Shown: positions 23,851 through 35,400 of the stretch, piece by piece
Layout of the letters: every line of letters begins with the position of its first letter
Numbering within the stretch: position 1 is the stretch's first letter
Position numbers and translations under genes: made by a program
The notes under the pieces: model-generated
What the model was told of the DNA's origin: nothing
Databases searched by the model: none
What the model saw: only the letters and a program-made list of their open reading frames with translations
Assembly: GCA_949130495.1 (NCBI GenBank)
Contig: OX422220.1
Location: 11,453,133-11,517,132 of the forward strand
Direction: 5' to 3'
Source: Sambucus nigra
Lineage: Eukaryota; Streptophyta; Magnoliopsida; Dipsacales; Adoxaceae
DNA length: 64,000 bases

Positions 23851-24932
23851 GGAGCATCAAGAAGCCGACGGGATTATTACAGTCATTGCCTATTCCGAAA
23901 TGGAAGTGGGAGCATATAACGATGGACTTTGTTACAGGATTACCCCGGTCACCAAAGGGGCATGATTCTATTTGGGTGATTGTAGACCGATTGATGAAGT
24001 CAACTCATTTTCTTCCAGTTAAGACCACCTACACTGTTGACAAGTATGCACGTATGTACGTTGATGAGATTATCCGTTTACATGGGGCACTAGTGTCAAT
24101 TATATCAGATAGAGATCCAACATTCACTTCTAAGTTTTGGCCTCATTTACAAAATGCCATGGGCACAAGTTTGAATTTTAGCACTGCATTTCATCCACAA
24201 ACCGATGGGAAATCTAAAAGGACGATTCAAATATTAGAAGACATGTTACGAGCTTATGTATTTGACTTCAAAGGTAGTTGGGATGATCATTTTCCATTTA
24301 TGGAATTCTCGTATGATAATAGTTATCAGTCCACCATTGGTATGGCTCCTTATGAAGATTTATATGGTAGGAGATGTAGGACGCCTTTGTGTTGGGATGA
24401 AGTACGTGAAAGGAAAATTTTGGGTCCTGAATTGATAGATATGACAACTGAAAAGATTAAAATGATTCGGGAATGGATAAAGATAGCGCAAAGCAGGAAG
24501 AAATTTTATGCAGATAAGAGGAAGCATCCATTGGAATTTAAAAAGGGGGATTTTGTATTCTTACGTATTTCACCATGGCTAAGTCCAAGATACATTGGAC
24601 CATATGAAGTATTGGAAAGAATTGGGGCCCTGGCATATAGATTAGCATTACCTCCAAACTTATCCCGTTTACATGACGTGTTTCACGTATCGATGCTTCG
24701 TAAGTATTTGGCGGATCCATCTCATCAGTTGAAAACTCAACCAATTGAACTGAAGGAAGACTTGTCGTACATAGAGGAACTAATGGAAATTATTGATCGT
24801 AAGGACCAAGTATTGAGAAATAAACTTATTCCTTTAGTTAAAGTTATGTGGATGATCCATGGGATTAAAGAAGCAACTTGGGAGACAGAGGATAGCATGA
24901 AGAAACGGTATCCCCATTTGTTTGGTAAGTGA
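23851..24932 (+). pseudogene. Integrase core, GPY/F module and chromodomain (nested gypsy)
   Basis: A long uninterrupted frame of about 360 codons. The core has the first Asp in TMDFVTGLPRS and the second in SDRDPTF, but the catalytic Glu position reads Lys (DGKSKRTIQ; relatives have SERT). GPY/F module: SPRYIGPYEVLERIG. Chromodomain-like tail: IPLVKVMWMIHGIKEATWE, ending PHLFGK and a stop. The open frame invites calling it a gene, but the lost Glu should abolish strand transfer. The upstream frame is broken near 23850. Confidence 0.92.
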
Positions 24933-24962
24933 ACTTCATATTAAATTTCGGGGACGAAATTT

Positions 24963-24977
24963 TCTAGGGGGGGAAGT
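24963..24977 (+). other. Polypurine tract of nested gypsy element
   Basis: TCTAGGGGGGGGAAGT immediately precedes the 3' LTR start TGTGACAACCC. Just upstream is TTTCGGGGACGAAATTTTCT, the usual motif before the tract in related plant gypsy elements. Confidence 0.9.
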
Positions 24978-27316
24978 TGTGACAACCCGTATATAACTAT
25001 GATAAATTATAATTAAATCATTCTTATCTTATGTTATATGAATAATGTGCTATTAGTATATCTAATGTTAAGTGATTATGTTTATTATAATCCTACTTTC
25101 ATAAATCATGAAAGGTCGAATTATTTACAAACACAAAATTTTGTTGTTTTCGGTAGAAATGTTCCTATTAGAGACTAGTTTTGACCTTTATAACATTATA
25201 AATGACTTGAGGTGAAAACTAGATAGTTGTAGACATGTGAGTTAGGGTTGTAACACAACAAATGTATCATCAAATGGATGCCCGAGTAAAGAGTTATACC
25301 GACTTTACGAACAAAGGGCAAAGCTGTCCATTCCCTTTAAGTGGTAATTTGTGCTTTATTAAACCAAATGGTTTAATTTGATTGGTTGGCTTGGGAGGCA
25401 GACTTGGCCTACTTAAAACTCTCCCTATAAATTATTTCTTCATCAAATTAATCCCTATGTTTAGTTTCAAGTGTTGTTAGCTTAAGCAAAGAGAAGGTAG
25501 AAGTTTAGGAAGAAAACTGAGGAGAAAAAGTGTATAAAAATCCATGGAAATTACGTAAACGTCCCGAAGGTAATCCTAAGTGAAAATCTTGATATTTTTC
25601 ATATATTTATGATTTATATGATATATATCCTTTATTTTTTTATTAAACTTTCATGCTTGGGTGCATATGTATGTATATATGCAAGTTTAAGTTAAGTTGA
25701 ATGCATAAACCCTTAAAATTTCTTTGTATTGAAACCCCTTGTATTCAAATATGCATATCTCTTTGTGTGATTACTAGAATTGAGAAATTATAATTGGATA
25801 TGAAATTAGACTCATATATTAATATCATATCCAAAAATTAGAATTTAAGTCCTCGTGGTTAGGCGGTAGTGATGGTTGCAAGTTGGTATATAGTTTCTGT
25901 TTGTATATTTCATTTCGGTATGCCCTAAGTTTGGTCAATCTTTTGAGGCAGCAAATGAAGTCCAAAACTTATGAAACTTTAATTATGTACTATTCATTAT
26001 GTTTACTAAAAAGTGGTTGAAAATTATGGAAAGTTATGCTGGAGAAAAATTATGAAAATTCTTGGAAGTTGAAGGAACAATAGAGGAGCTTGTAGGGCAG
26101 ATTTCTTGTGTTGTAAAGAGATGCTCATAACTTGCTCTAGGAATCATGAAAAAATTACACCGTCACTTTTACTAGAAATTATATTCATATATGTTTCCAT
26201 ATTGATAAGGTTGGACCCCTGTATTTGTTCAATTTAGGAATATAGGATGGTTAAGTATGTAGGACAATAATTTCAGGCCATACTGGATACCCCTTGAATG
26301 AATGTTTGTATTTCGTCCTTACAAAGGGTACTTTGAGTACATGTTTCATGTGTATATACAATGAGAAGTATAATTTCATGTTTACTTGACTTTGGTTATA
26401 AATTACTTATAAGGTATTTCCTACGGTTGAATGTCCGTAACTTTATCAACATGTATATCATTATTTTGCCTTTACCATGTTTTATGGAATGTGACTTAAT
26501 TGGAATTATATTGTTGATGTATAGTCATGTAAAGTTAGATAATTATGTTAGGATAATATTTATGATTGAGGTTCAGTAGTGATCTAGTTGGATTGACAGG
26601 TGTAAGGTCTAATCAACCCAGTTCAGCTCCACTAGAAGGAAACGTGAATACATAGTTGTCAACCAAGGTGAGTGTACTCACTCGAAAGAAATATTTGTAT
26701 CGTGTTGTTGATATGATCATAATTAAATGAATATAAAATTGTTCATTTCGGTTTACCAAAATTGGAGGTTACTCCTCGACCCGGAATGGAGGAGATTTGT
26801 CTATTAATGACAAGGGGTTACTCCTCGACCAGGAATGGGGGAGAATTGTCTATTTAGACAGAATATGTGAATCATGATTAGGAAAACTTGTTCACTCATT
26901 ATGAATGAGCCGGATAAGTTAATACATAATTATGGACATGATTTATTGCATTTAAATTCATGCAGTAGTATAGTAGTGATGCATTCACTGGGCTATTTTG
27001 CTCACGGTTCCTATGTTAACATTTTTCAGGTAACGCAATGTCACTGCCAAATCTAGTAGGTCGGGTTGGGTTAGCCAGGAATGGAAGAAAAAATGATTTT
27101 GTGTAAATGTAAATGATGTAATTAAGTTAACTTATCCTTCAAGAAAGTTTTTATGGACATGACTACTCTGATGTTGTAAAAAGGCTTTCAGTTGTATGAA
27201 TTTACAATGATGACTCTGAAATTAAAACTCATGTTTATGGTTTTGTTAGATTAATTATGGTTTGACTCACATTGACATTCAGACTTAATTATAAGTAACT
27301 AGGTTGGGGTGTGTCA
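24978..27316 (+). repeat. 3' LTR of nested gypsy element (2339 bp)
   Basis: Same edges as 17814-20155. It is followed directly by the target duplicate TATAT and resumed copia coding sequence. Confidence 0.95.
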
Positions 27317-27960
27317 TATATCCTCGTGATGGTAGATGATTTCTCTCATTACTCGATTGTAGGTTTTCTGAGAGTGAAATCCGATGCTGTGGAGTTTCTT
27401 ACGACCAAGTGTCGTGTCCTGCAAAATCAACACGGTGTCACTATCAATAGAATGCATAGTGACAAGAACACTGAATTTATGAAAGAAAAAGTTGATCTTT
27501 ACTGTGATAGCCTCGGGATCAAACATGAATTCTCAGTCATGAAGAATCCTCAGCAAAATGGGATTATTAAGAGGAAGAATCAAATGATTCAAGAGATGGT
27601 TAGATCTATGCTTCTAGGTCATAAAGTTGCTAGGAGATTTTGGGAAGAGGTGGTGTCTACCACATGCCACACAGTGAATAGGGTTTATCTTCGTCCACAC
27701 ACACTTACGATGCCTTATGAATTGTGGACTGAAAAGAAGCCCAACCTATCATACTTTCGTGTCTTTGGGAGAAAATGCTACATCTTATGGGATAAAGAGC
27801 AACTAGGAAAGTTCGACTCCCAGAGCGATGAGGGGATATTGTTATGATATTCATCGAATAGTAGAGCACATCAGGTTTCTAACCTGAAGAGCTCTAAGGT
27901 CATGGAGTCAATCAATATCACCGTGTAAGATGAAGAACCATCGGCATTTGTTGATTCCAG
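27317..27960 (+). pseudogene. Copia integrase, part after the nested insertion
   Basis: Resumes with YILVMVDDFSHYSIVGFLR. The second catalytic Asp position reads HSDKNTEF, and the catalytic Glu position reads Lys (QQNGIIKRKNQM, where relatives have VERKN). The C-terminal part (YELWTEKKPNLSYFRVFG, LGKFDSQSDEGI) is well kept up to a TGA near 27845. The sequence after that continues the same frame toward RT. The protein would insert element DNA; with Glu lost it should not. Confidence 0.9.
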
Positions 27961-29679
27961 CCTTTTGTGTGAGCATGTCGCACTTCCTATTGATGATCCC
28001 ATTATGCCTCCCACACCCAGTGTAGTCCCTACTCCTGACTTAGGGGACACACCTACTTGGGTTCACAGGAGTCGTGATCCTACTTATGTTCTAGGAGATC
28101 CCACCCTAGGGGTCAAGACTCATGCTGAACTAGAGAACGTTGTTAGCCATGTCTGCAACACGTCCAAGGTTTAGCCCAATAATCATAAATAAGCACTCAA
28201 AGATGAACACTGGATATCCGCTATGCATGATGAGTTGCTTCAATATAAAAAGAATAATGTTTAGGAACTCTTCCCCCGACCTAATGAGACAAATGTGATT
28301 GGTACTAAGTGGATCTTCAAGAAAAAGATTGATGAGACTGGTACTATTATCCAAAATAAGGCTACGTTTGTTGCTCAAGGCTACACACAGATAGAGGGTG
28401 TAGACTTTGATGAGACATTTGCTCTTGTTACGAGGCTTGAGTCTGTTCGCTTACTACTAGCCATCGCATGTCATTTGCGCTTCAAGTTATACTAGATGGA
28501 TATCAAGTGTGCCTTTCTAAATGGCATTCTATAGGAAGACGTTTACGGGGAACAACCAAAAGGGATTGAAGACCCTAAGCACCATAATCACGTCTATTAT
28601 CTGAGGAAAGCCTTGTATGGTTTGAAGCAAGCAACCCGTGCTTGGTATGAGAGGCTTACTTCCTATCGCTTAGCCTATGGATTTAAGAGAGGGGGAGTTG
28701 ATTTGAGGTTATTCATCAGGAGAGATGATGATGCTATTTTGGTTACCGAGGTCTATATGGACGACATAGTCTTTGGATCCACGTGCTCGCAGCATGCTCA
28801 CCACTTTGAGAAGGAGATGAATGGTGAGTTTGATATGAGCATAGTAGGTGAGCTTACATTCTTCCTTGGTCTACAGGTTCATTAGATAAAGGATGGGATG
28901 TTCATCACTCAATCCAAGTATGCTAGAGACCTAGACCTAGTGAAGAAATTTGGTTTAGACTTAGCTAACCATGCACGTACCCCAATAAGTACCTCAAAAA
29001 AGATTAGCAAGGACACTTCAGGCAAGGACGTATAGCAAACCATATACCGGAGTATGATAGGTAATCTTATCTACTTAACTGCTAGTCATCCCAATATCTC
29101 CTTTAGTGTTGGAGTCCGTGCGCGATATCAGGCGTCCCCGAAAGAGTCACACTTACTCACTCTTAAACGTATTATTAAATACATGAGTGGTATTCCTTTG
29201 ATACCAATGACTGTTTGTCCGCCTATTTGGATGCCGACTGGGTCAGGGATGCAGATGGATGTAAGAGCACTTCTAGTGGGTGTTCTTCTTTGGTTCTGCT
29301 CGTCTCTTGGTTGAGCAAGAAGCAAAAGTCCATCTCTTTCTCCACCACGGAGGCTGAGTACATAGCCATCAGGAGTTATTGCACGCAACTTCTATGGATA
29401 AAGCAGATGCTGGAGGATTATGGGATATCACAGGACACCATGACTATTTCCTGTGATAACATGAGCGCGATTCACATATCCCGTAATCCAGTCCAACATT
29501 TGCGCACTAAGTACATTAGGATATGTGAGCGCTTTATCGGTGAGTTAGTAGAAGAGAAGGTCATATCCCTGCGTTTTGTCCCTACTGACCTCCAGTTAGT
29601 CGATATTTTGATGAAGCCTTTAGATGCCCTTAGATTCGAGAGTCTTTGGAAGTCTTTAGGAATTTGCACAGTTGACTGA
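27961..29679 (+). pseudogene. Copia reverse transcriptase and RNase H
   Basis: RT from about 28290: GTKWIFKKKIDETG, AQGYTQIEGVDFDETFA, MDIKCAFLNG, ALYGLKQATRAWYERL and the catalytic VYMDDIVFGS. Stops fall near 28493, 28532, 28883 and 29033 in one frame. Near 29195 an indel shifts the frame into RNase H (YLDADWVRDADGCKSTSSG, STTEAEYIA, LLWIKQMLEDYG), ending SLGICTVD and TGA at 29679. The proline-rich stretch at 27965-28170 is the usual integrase-RT linker. Confidence 0.92.
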
Positions 29680-31342
29680 GGGGGTTGGTCCGTGTCTGGC
29701 ATATGATGCATTATCATGATTACATCATATGATTCATACTACTAGATTGTATATTATGTATCACTTTTTGTAGTATTTCTTTTCTTTTTCACATTTTTTA
29801 GAAAAATACAAAAAGATTTTCTATTTTTTTTTTGAAAAAAATGAAAAATCCAAAAAGATTTTGTTTCTGATAATTTTTTTTTAAAAAGAAAAAAAGATTT
29901 TATTTTTATAAAATTTTTGAAAAAATGAAAAAGGAGTTTTGTATTTTGTTTAAACCATTTATGGATGAACATTTAAGATAGCCATAGTCACTCCTTCATT
30001 TCCACGTTCCACATGACTGTTTGATAGTGATTTGAGATGCTACATCATTTCATCCATGTGCTTTACATTGTTTGGAGTCATTGAGATGTGATTAGTGATA
30101 TCTTTCTATATGTTTGGCTCCTTATCTCCTTTAATTCACACTTGCGAGGTTTTATTTGAGTATTGTACTTATCTATCACATGTTGGTTTGAGTGTTTCCA
30201 TCTTAATTCTGTCTATACAATGAACCAAATCGGATAAAACTTGACAAGAAAGTAGTGCATGTAAAAACCGTTAGGTGAGTTTGTGTGATTTATTTTAAAT
30301 GGGGAAGGGCTGCGAAAGGTACTCATTTATCCTTTGCGACTAAGCCACCGTTTAAATTGGGCCTAAAAGAAGTGTGGCACAACAAATATTTGCCAAGGTC
30401 CAAAGAGGTTGAAAAGAACCCCCCCCCCCCCAAAAAAAAAAAAAAATCAAAGGCAATAAAAAGAAAAATATGCTAAAAAGGTGGGCCAATAGGTTTTAGT
30501 TTCATCACCTCAAAGAAAAATAAAAAACATTATTATTTATGAGGGAATTTGGATGTAATACAAAACGGGTTTGCACGTCCTTGAAAGTCTTGAAAAAGCA
30601 TTACATAGTTTTGGACGTTATTGGTGTGGAAATCACTTTGGGCTTTAATTTGATGATTTGATTGAGTTAATTTCTTATAAGTCCACCATTTTTACACCTA
30701 AGGAAGATGTTGAGTTCATTCTTTAGGAGTATTCAAAATTCATCGTGCACATACGTTAATCTTGTATGTATTGATTTTCCAATCGAATTTGTCCACACCC
30801 CTACATTTCCACTATCACTGACTTGGTTGTTTTTGTGTTCTTTCATGGTGTGATTTTTTTTGTATATTTTGTGTGAGCAAAATTTTAGAAAATTCTAAAA
30901 GAGAAAGTTTATTACATTGTGACATTCTCCATTTGCATCTATTTGTGTTCTTCATATTTGTCTATTTGGGGACATCATAAAAAAGGGGAGAACGAATTAT
31001 GGGGGAGAGTTTGTTTGGCTTATACATGATTTGCTTGAGCCTAATTGATTCTTATTTTTGCTTATCATTATATATCAAACTGTTGCGCGTCATGGGTATC
31101 TTTTTCTTATCTCATGTGTGTAGGTACCAACATTGAGGATCAATTTTTGCACACCCTGATGATGACAAAGAAAGATTGAAGTGTTGAAGATTTGAAGATG
31201 TTGAAATTTGTTGAAGACATGTCTTAGTATTTCCAGTTTTTGGGTTTAATGGGGATGTTAAATTGTATGTCATTTGGTTTTCTTTTGGGTAGCATAATTC
31301 AGATTTTTTATGTATGTACCGACATAGACATAGGGGGATATT
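29680..31342 (+). other. Long non-coding tail of the copia element
   Basis: About 1.66 kb between pol and the 3' LTR. It holds three copies of AAAAAGATTTT (29810, 29852, 29891) in an A/T-rich block, a C-then-A homopolymer pair at 30420-30445, and no credible frame. In some SIRE relatives this place carries an envelope-like ORF; nothing here resembles one. A polypurine tract (CATAGGGGGATATT) ends it at 31329-31342. Confidence 0.75.
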
Positions 31343-32311
31343 TGTAAGGACATGATTTCATAAATGTCCGGGTTAGAATCGAGGAATTTTCTGAGTGTCC
31401 TAGATCACAATTTATATGTATGATACCGTTATATTAGGAACGTCACCACGATCATCCACGACGGCCTTGATCCGAATCCTCGCATCCATCATCTTCATAC
31501 GTGCATCATGCTACATGCAACATGCTCTTTAATCGTACCCACTACTCCACTCTATATAATGGTAAAATAATTAATTTGGAGTTTGTAATGGTTACATAAA
31601 TATTTAGGAATTTTAGAAAATATTTTTTTAAGGTTTTGAAAAGTTTTCCTTCGCATAATGAATTTTTTCTAAGTGTAGAGGCAAAAATTTTTTAGACGCT
31701 AACCTCGTTCAAATGACATCAGTATGTCATTCGAGCGACATAAGGATGTCGCGTGAATTCATTCGAGCGACAACCTTGTGTCGTTCGAGCGACGCACCGC
31801 CTCGATTTTATTATAAATAACAGTGACCATTTTACACGTTTTTAAGTCTTTGGCACTCACGTTTCTACAGAACTACTGCATATTTCCAGACTTCATTTTT
31901 CATGGTTTTTAACCATTTTTTATTCACAAATCATTCCGAAGCATATATGTGAATCCTTATAAACCCTAAGTTGATTGTTCTACTCATATGGAGTAACCTT
32001 TGGAGAAGATGACGCTTTTCCATTGCTGACTTGGAGCCCTTACAGGATCTCTTGCTGACGACGCCAATCGACGCCTGTGGGTATTCGTGTGTCATCATAT
32101 TTCATTTTAATCCATGTAAGTTGAGATTTATAATTATAGTGAAATAAAATATTTTTCCCCTTTAGTGGATTTTTCCTCATATTGTGATTAAGTTGCATGC
32201 TTGAATATTTATTATTCGTTTGTCACAATTATTTGCAGGAGTTAGGATTTTTGAGATTAAAAATTGGAATTTAATTAAACAACTTTAAACATTGATTGCT
32301 GGCACACTCTA
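31343..32311 (+). repeat. 3' LTR of the copia element (969 bp)
   Basis: Starts TGTAAGGACATGATTT and ends GCACACTCTA, followed by target duplicate ATAAG (32312-32316). It has three copies of TTCGAGCGA (31730, 31762, 31784). Confidence 0.93.
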
Positions 32312-32316
32312 ATAAG

Positions 32317-32660
32317 AATAAAAATGAAAATATTACCTCCATATTCCAACTGTTTCGGCTGGTCAATGGGTTCCCGGTCGAAGTCCTCACATCCAAACTG
32401 ACCCATAAACTGCTGTAGTGGTTGTACATCCAGAATCTCATCCTGCGGTTTCCCCTGCCTCTCTTAGGGCAATCTCTTTTCATGTGTCTTGTATCTCCAT
32501 AAAAGAAACATTTCCCAGGAAATCCTCCCTGCCACTGATTCTGTCCTTTCAGTCCTCCCCTATCATTCCCTTGGCCCTAGCGGCCCTGAGGAACAAAATA
32601 CGGCTGCTGCTGCTGAGGGCCCTGCTGACCCTGCCTGAACCCAACACCCTCAGTTTGAAA
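32317..32660 (-). pseudogene. Gag fragment of the gypsy element hit by the copia element
   Basis: Minus-strand translation gives a Gln/Gly-rich stretch (RQGQQGPQQQQPYFVPQG) and then a zinc knuckle CFFYGDTRHMKRDC whose second Cys is Tyr. FMGQFGCEDFDREPIDQP follows, up to the copia target site. A TAG sits where the Gln-rich linker would have CAG. Orientation matches the LTR at 9828-12928, so this is probably the 5' part of that element. The missing middle implies an earlier internal deletion. Confidence 0.7.
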
Positions 32661-32760
32661 CTTAGCGTAAAACTTAGCGTATGAAACTTAGCGTATGAAC
32701 CCAACACCCAACACCCTCGGTTTGAAACCCACGCATGAAACTTAGCGTAAGGTTGGAAGT
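32641..32760. repeat. Short duplicated patches at an inverted junction
   Basis: CTTAGCGTA occurs four times (32661, 32673, 32687, 32741) and CAACACCCTC...GTTTGAAAC twice within 120 bp. It lies where minus-oriented gag sequence meets plus-oriented 3' sequence of another gypsy element. Confidence 0.75.
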
Positions 32761-34696
32761 AGGGAGATGTTTGGTATTTCGTCCAAGAGTTCGGTACCTC
32801 GGTCATTATATAAGTATGTAGTTATAACTGTCAGTTGAAGGTTAAATTATGATATAAGGCCAGTGAATCCGGTTGTGCGGTGAGGAAGCATTGAAAATTT
32901 TATTTTATCACCACGAGTTGAAGGGTGGAATGATGTTGAGGATGATTTAAAATTTTAATTTCTAGGGTAATTGAGAGTCCCCAAGTGTTGTAGCCACGTT
33001 GTGAGTACGGGGGAAATAAAGAATTGGGTGCTACATGTGAAGCGTATGTGATGCTCACATCAGTATGCACGGTTTATAAGGTGTGCGGGCACCTTGGTTA
33101 GCGGATGTCAAAATCGTCCGGGTTAAAGAGATGTGGGAATAAATGTGTGAAATATATGTCGGTGGGACTAATATAACGAAGTGGAAGTGGTAGAATGGAC
33201 TAAGCATCGTGTGAAAAGAACGACAATTCATATATACGTGTGCGATCAAAGTAGCACACCCGAACTTGGTGGAAAGGCCGTGGGAAGACATTTAAAAAGG
33301 GGTATCCCTTAAAAAGACTAAAATTTAACTATTATGGAAAATCTGGAGCGGCGTTCTACCCAGTCAAATGTTGAGATTGACTTGCGCGAAAATATAAATA
33401 TTATGTCAATAAGGTATAAGGAGTCTAGAAGTGCACATCGTGGCGAAAAGTGCATGGGTAGGAACTTTTGGTATATGCCGAGAGAAGAAGAGGATTATTA
33501 AGTATCACTTAATGTGAGGCATTATAAGTGGAAGTCGGTGTTGAGCGGGATATAGTGAGTAGTCTCACGTGCACCATTTATAGATAGAAATCGATTGGAC
33601 TAAGATGATCAACCAGAAAATTTTGTATCAAGCCGGCGATTCCAGTAATGGAAGAGGACAGTCAAGTCGGTAAAATTTCTTTGATGGGTAGCCAACCTCA
33701 AGTTAAGGTCAAGAGTTCCTGCGAATGTGTGGAACAAGTTAACCAAGAAGGAAGCGACTGATATTCCTTTGGGGCGATTTACAATATTAAATAGTGTGCC
33801 CCAATCTTCGTTTGAAAAGAAGGATCGTGCCGGTACGTGGTCCTGCCCGGTATTGTTCTAAACTAGGATAAGATTCTTGAACCCCACCTTCAATATGGTA
33901 TTTCAGGAAGCAGTGGGGATAACATTTCGTTTTGAGTAGGTTGTATCACCTATAGCCCGGGGAGTTGGAGAAAGGTGATTAACGACTAGTGGAGCTGTAT
34001 GAAAGTAATTTTGTATTCTTTGTGATCATTTCATTTCCACAACGGATATAGCTAGTAAATGAAGTATAGTACGGTAATTGGGAGAGGATATTACCTAATG
34101 GTAGGGTTGTGTGAAAGCACTCGTACCTGTTTATTGTGAACAAGGTGCTTATTGAGGTTTTGGTGTGGAAAAACCTTAACTATTCTCCATCTGGATGTTT
34201 AGAGGTGAGCGGATAATCAGAATTTTGGTTTGGTCGAGAGACTAAAGTGGAATAACCACATACTATCTTAGGTTACCTTTTAACTTTCGTAAGAGTTAAG
34301 CCGTCAGGAATCGAGATTTGAAGAACAAACAAGAGTAGTCAGATGTTCATATGGTTTCTCCCAGGATGGGAGTTTTGTGTTTAATTAAAAATGGGAGTTG
34401 ATACGAAGTGAGGTGAGACCTCCCAATAATATTAAGTCAATGGGGCCAATGATGTATAGGCTAGTCTTATTCGAATGTTTTTTGGTAGGAGCACAAGGTG
34501 AGGTGTCGTTATTGAGGTGTGACCCTATAACTGATAAAGTGTCGAGAGTGTTAAACAAGCTTGTTGTGAAGTGCGGGCTATAGTGATCGAGCCTTACTTT
34601 GAAGTTGATTTTGAGTACAGGAGGAAACATATTTTTACCAAGTATGCCTTATTTTACCAAATTTCTAGACAAAATTCCGTTATTAGGGGGGAAGGA
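32755..34696 (+). mobile_element. Decayed 3' internal region of a plus-strand gypsy element
   Basis: The last 100 bp (ATTTTTACCAAGTATGCC..., then TTATTAGGGGGGAAGG) match the end of pol and the polypurine tract of the first element. This fixes orientation and family. Above that, to about 32760, frames are short and heavily broken. A faint chromodomain-like remnant may lie at 34530-34640. I found no readable RT or integrase. Confidence 0.65.
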
Positions 34697-35400
34697 TGTA
34701 ATACCCCGTATTTTTATGGCCTTTAAATTATGGGATTAATTAAATTAATTTGGGATAAATTAATTTAATATTAATTCGGATTTTTTTTAAATAAATATTT
34801 ACTAGCGTGATGAGAGTTAGTAATTATCTGGTGAGAATTATATTGAATATTACTAGACAAGGAAAGTAATATATGAGATTGAATTTATTAAAATTATCGC
34901 GAGTGAATAATACGACAATTACATAAATTAAGTCGGGACGCGCATGTGTCGTGTCGGGACTAAATTAAATGAATAAAAAGTTAATTAATTCTGATTCGCC
35001 CGTATGGTCATTTTGAGTACGTCAATGTGTCTGGAAGGGTCAAGATAGTCAGAAAAGTATACCCGGGAGTTTGGTTTGGGTCTTGGGACGTTTTTAGGCC
35101 TAACCGGTAACCCAATAGGGCATTTTGGTAATTATCCATTTTAGGCCTTAATTATGGACGAAAATTATAAGGCTATATATGTTGTTAGAGGTTGTCTTCT
35201 AGGGTTAGAACAAACACAAATCACAGAAGCCATCAGAGGAGAGAAGCCAGGAGCTTTCCCAAGGGTAGAAGCATCCAAGTTGCACCGTTCGCACCACAAA
35301 CACCGCCGGAGTGTAGATCGGAGGAAGAGGAACTCAACCACACCATCACATCCTAGAAACTCAGACCTTTGATTACCATTCAAGTATCTAACTTGTTGTT
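34697..35400 (+). repeat. Truncated gypsy LTR (5' part only)
   Basis: Starts TGTAATACCCCGTATTTTTATG after the polypurine tract. It shares the block AGATAGTCAGAAAAGTATAC (near 35045) and the following GTTTTTAGGCCTAA with the LTR at 41770. Similarity is lost soon after TTCAAGTATCTAACTTG (35380-35396), so about 2.3 kb of LTR is missing. Confidence 0.82.

Larger units (their letters stand above)
17814..27316 (+). mobile_element. Ty3/gypsy chromovirus, Tekay-like, nested in the copia integrase
   Basis: Complete element of 9503 bp with 5' LTR 17814-20155 and 3' LTR 24978-27316, plus gag, protease, RT, RNase H, integrase and chromodomain. Target duplication TATAT is at 17809-17813 and 27317-27321. 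Removing the element and one TATAT restores the copia codons for KRYILVMVDDF, which proves the junction. LTR pairs differ by roughly 3% by eye over the first 210 bp. Coding is broken by several stops, three frameshifts and a lost integrase catalytic Glu. Confidence 0.96.
13972..32311 (+). mobile_element. Ty1/copia element, SIRE/Maximus-like, carrying a nested gypsy element
   Basis: LTRs 13972-14936 and 31343-32311 flank gag, protease, integrase, reverse transcriptase and RNase H, in copia order. The 5-bp target duplication ATAAG is at 13967-13971 and 32312-32316. Without the nested insertion (17814-27316) the element is about 8.8 kb. SIRE-like placement rests on the long Asp/Glu- and Arg-rich extension after the gag zinc knuckle, the pol C-terminus (SLGICTVD) and the 1.7-kb tail before the 3' LTR. 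The two LTRs differ at roughly one base in eight or nine over the first 220 bp by eye, so it is much older than its guest. Confidence 0.93.

Noticed and set aside
23847..24932. Intact 361-codon host gene
   Set aside because: It is gypsy integrase plus chromodomain, in frame with the element, with the catalytic Glu changed to Lys and the upstream frame broken.
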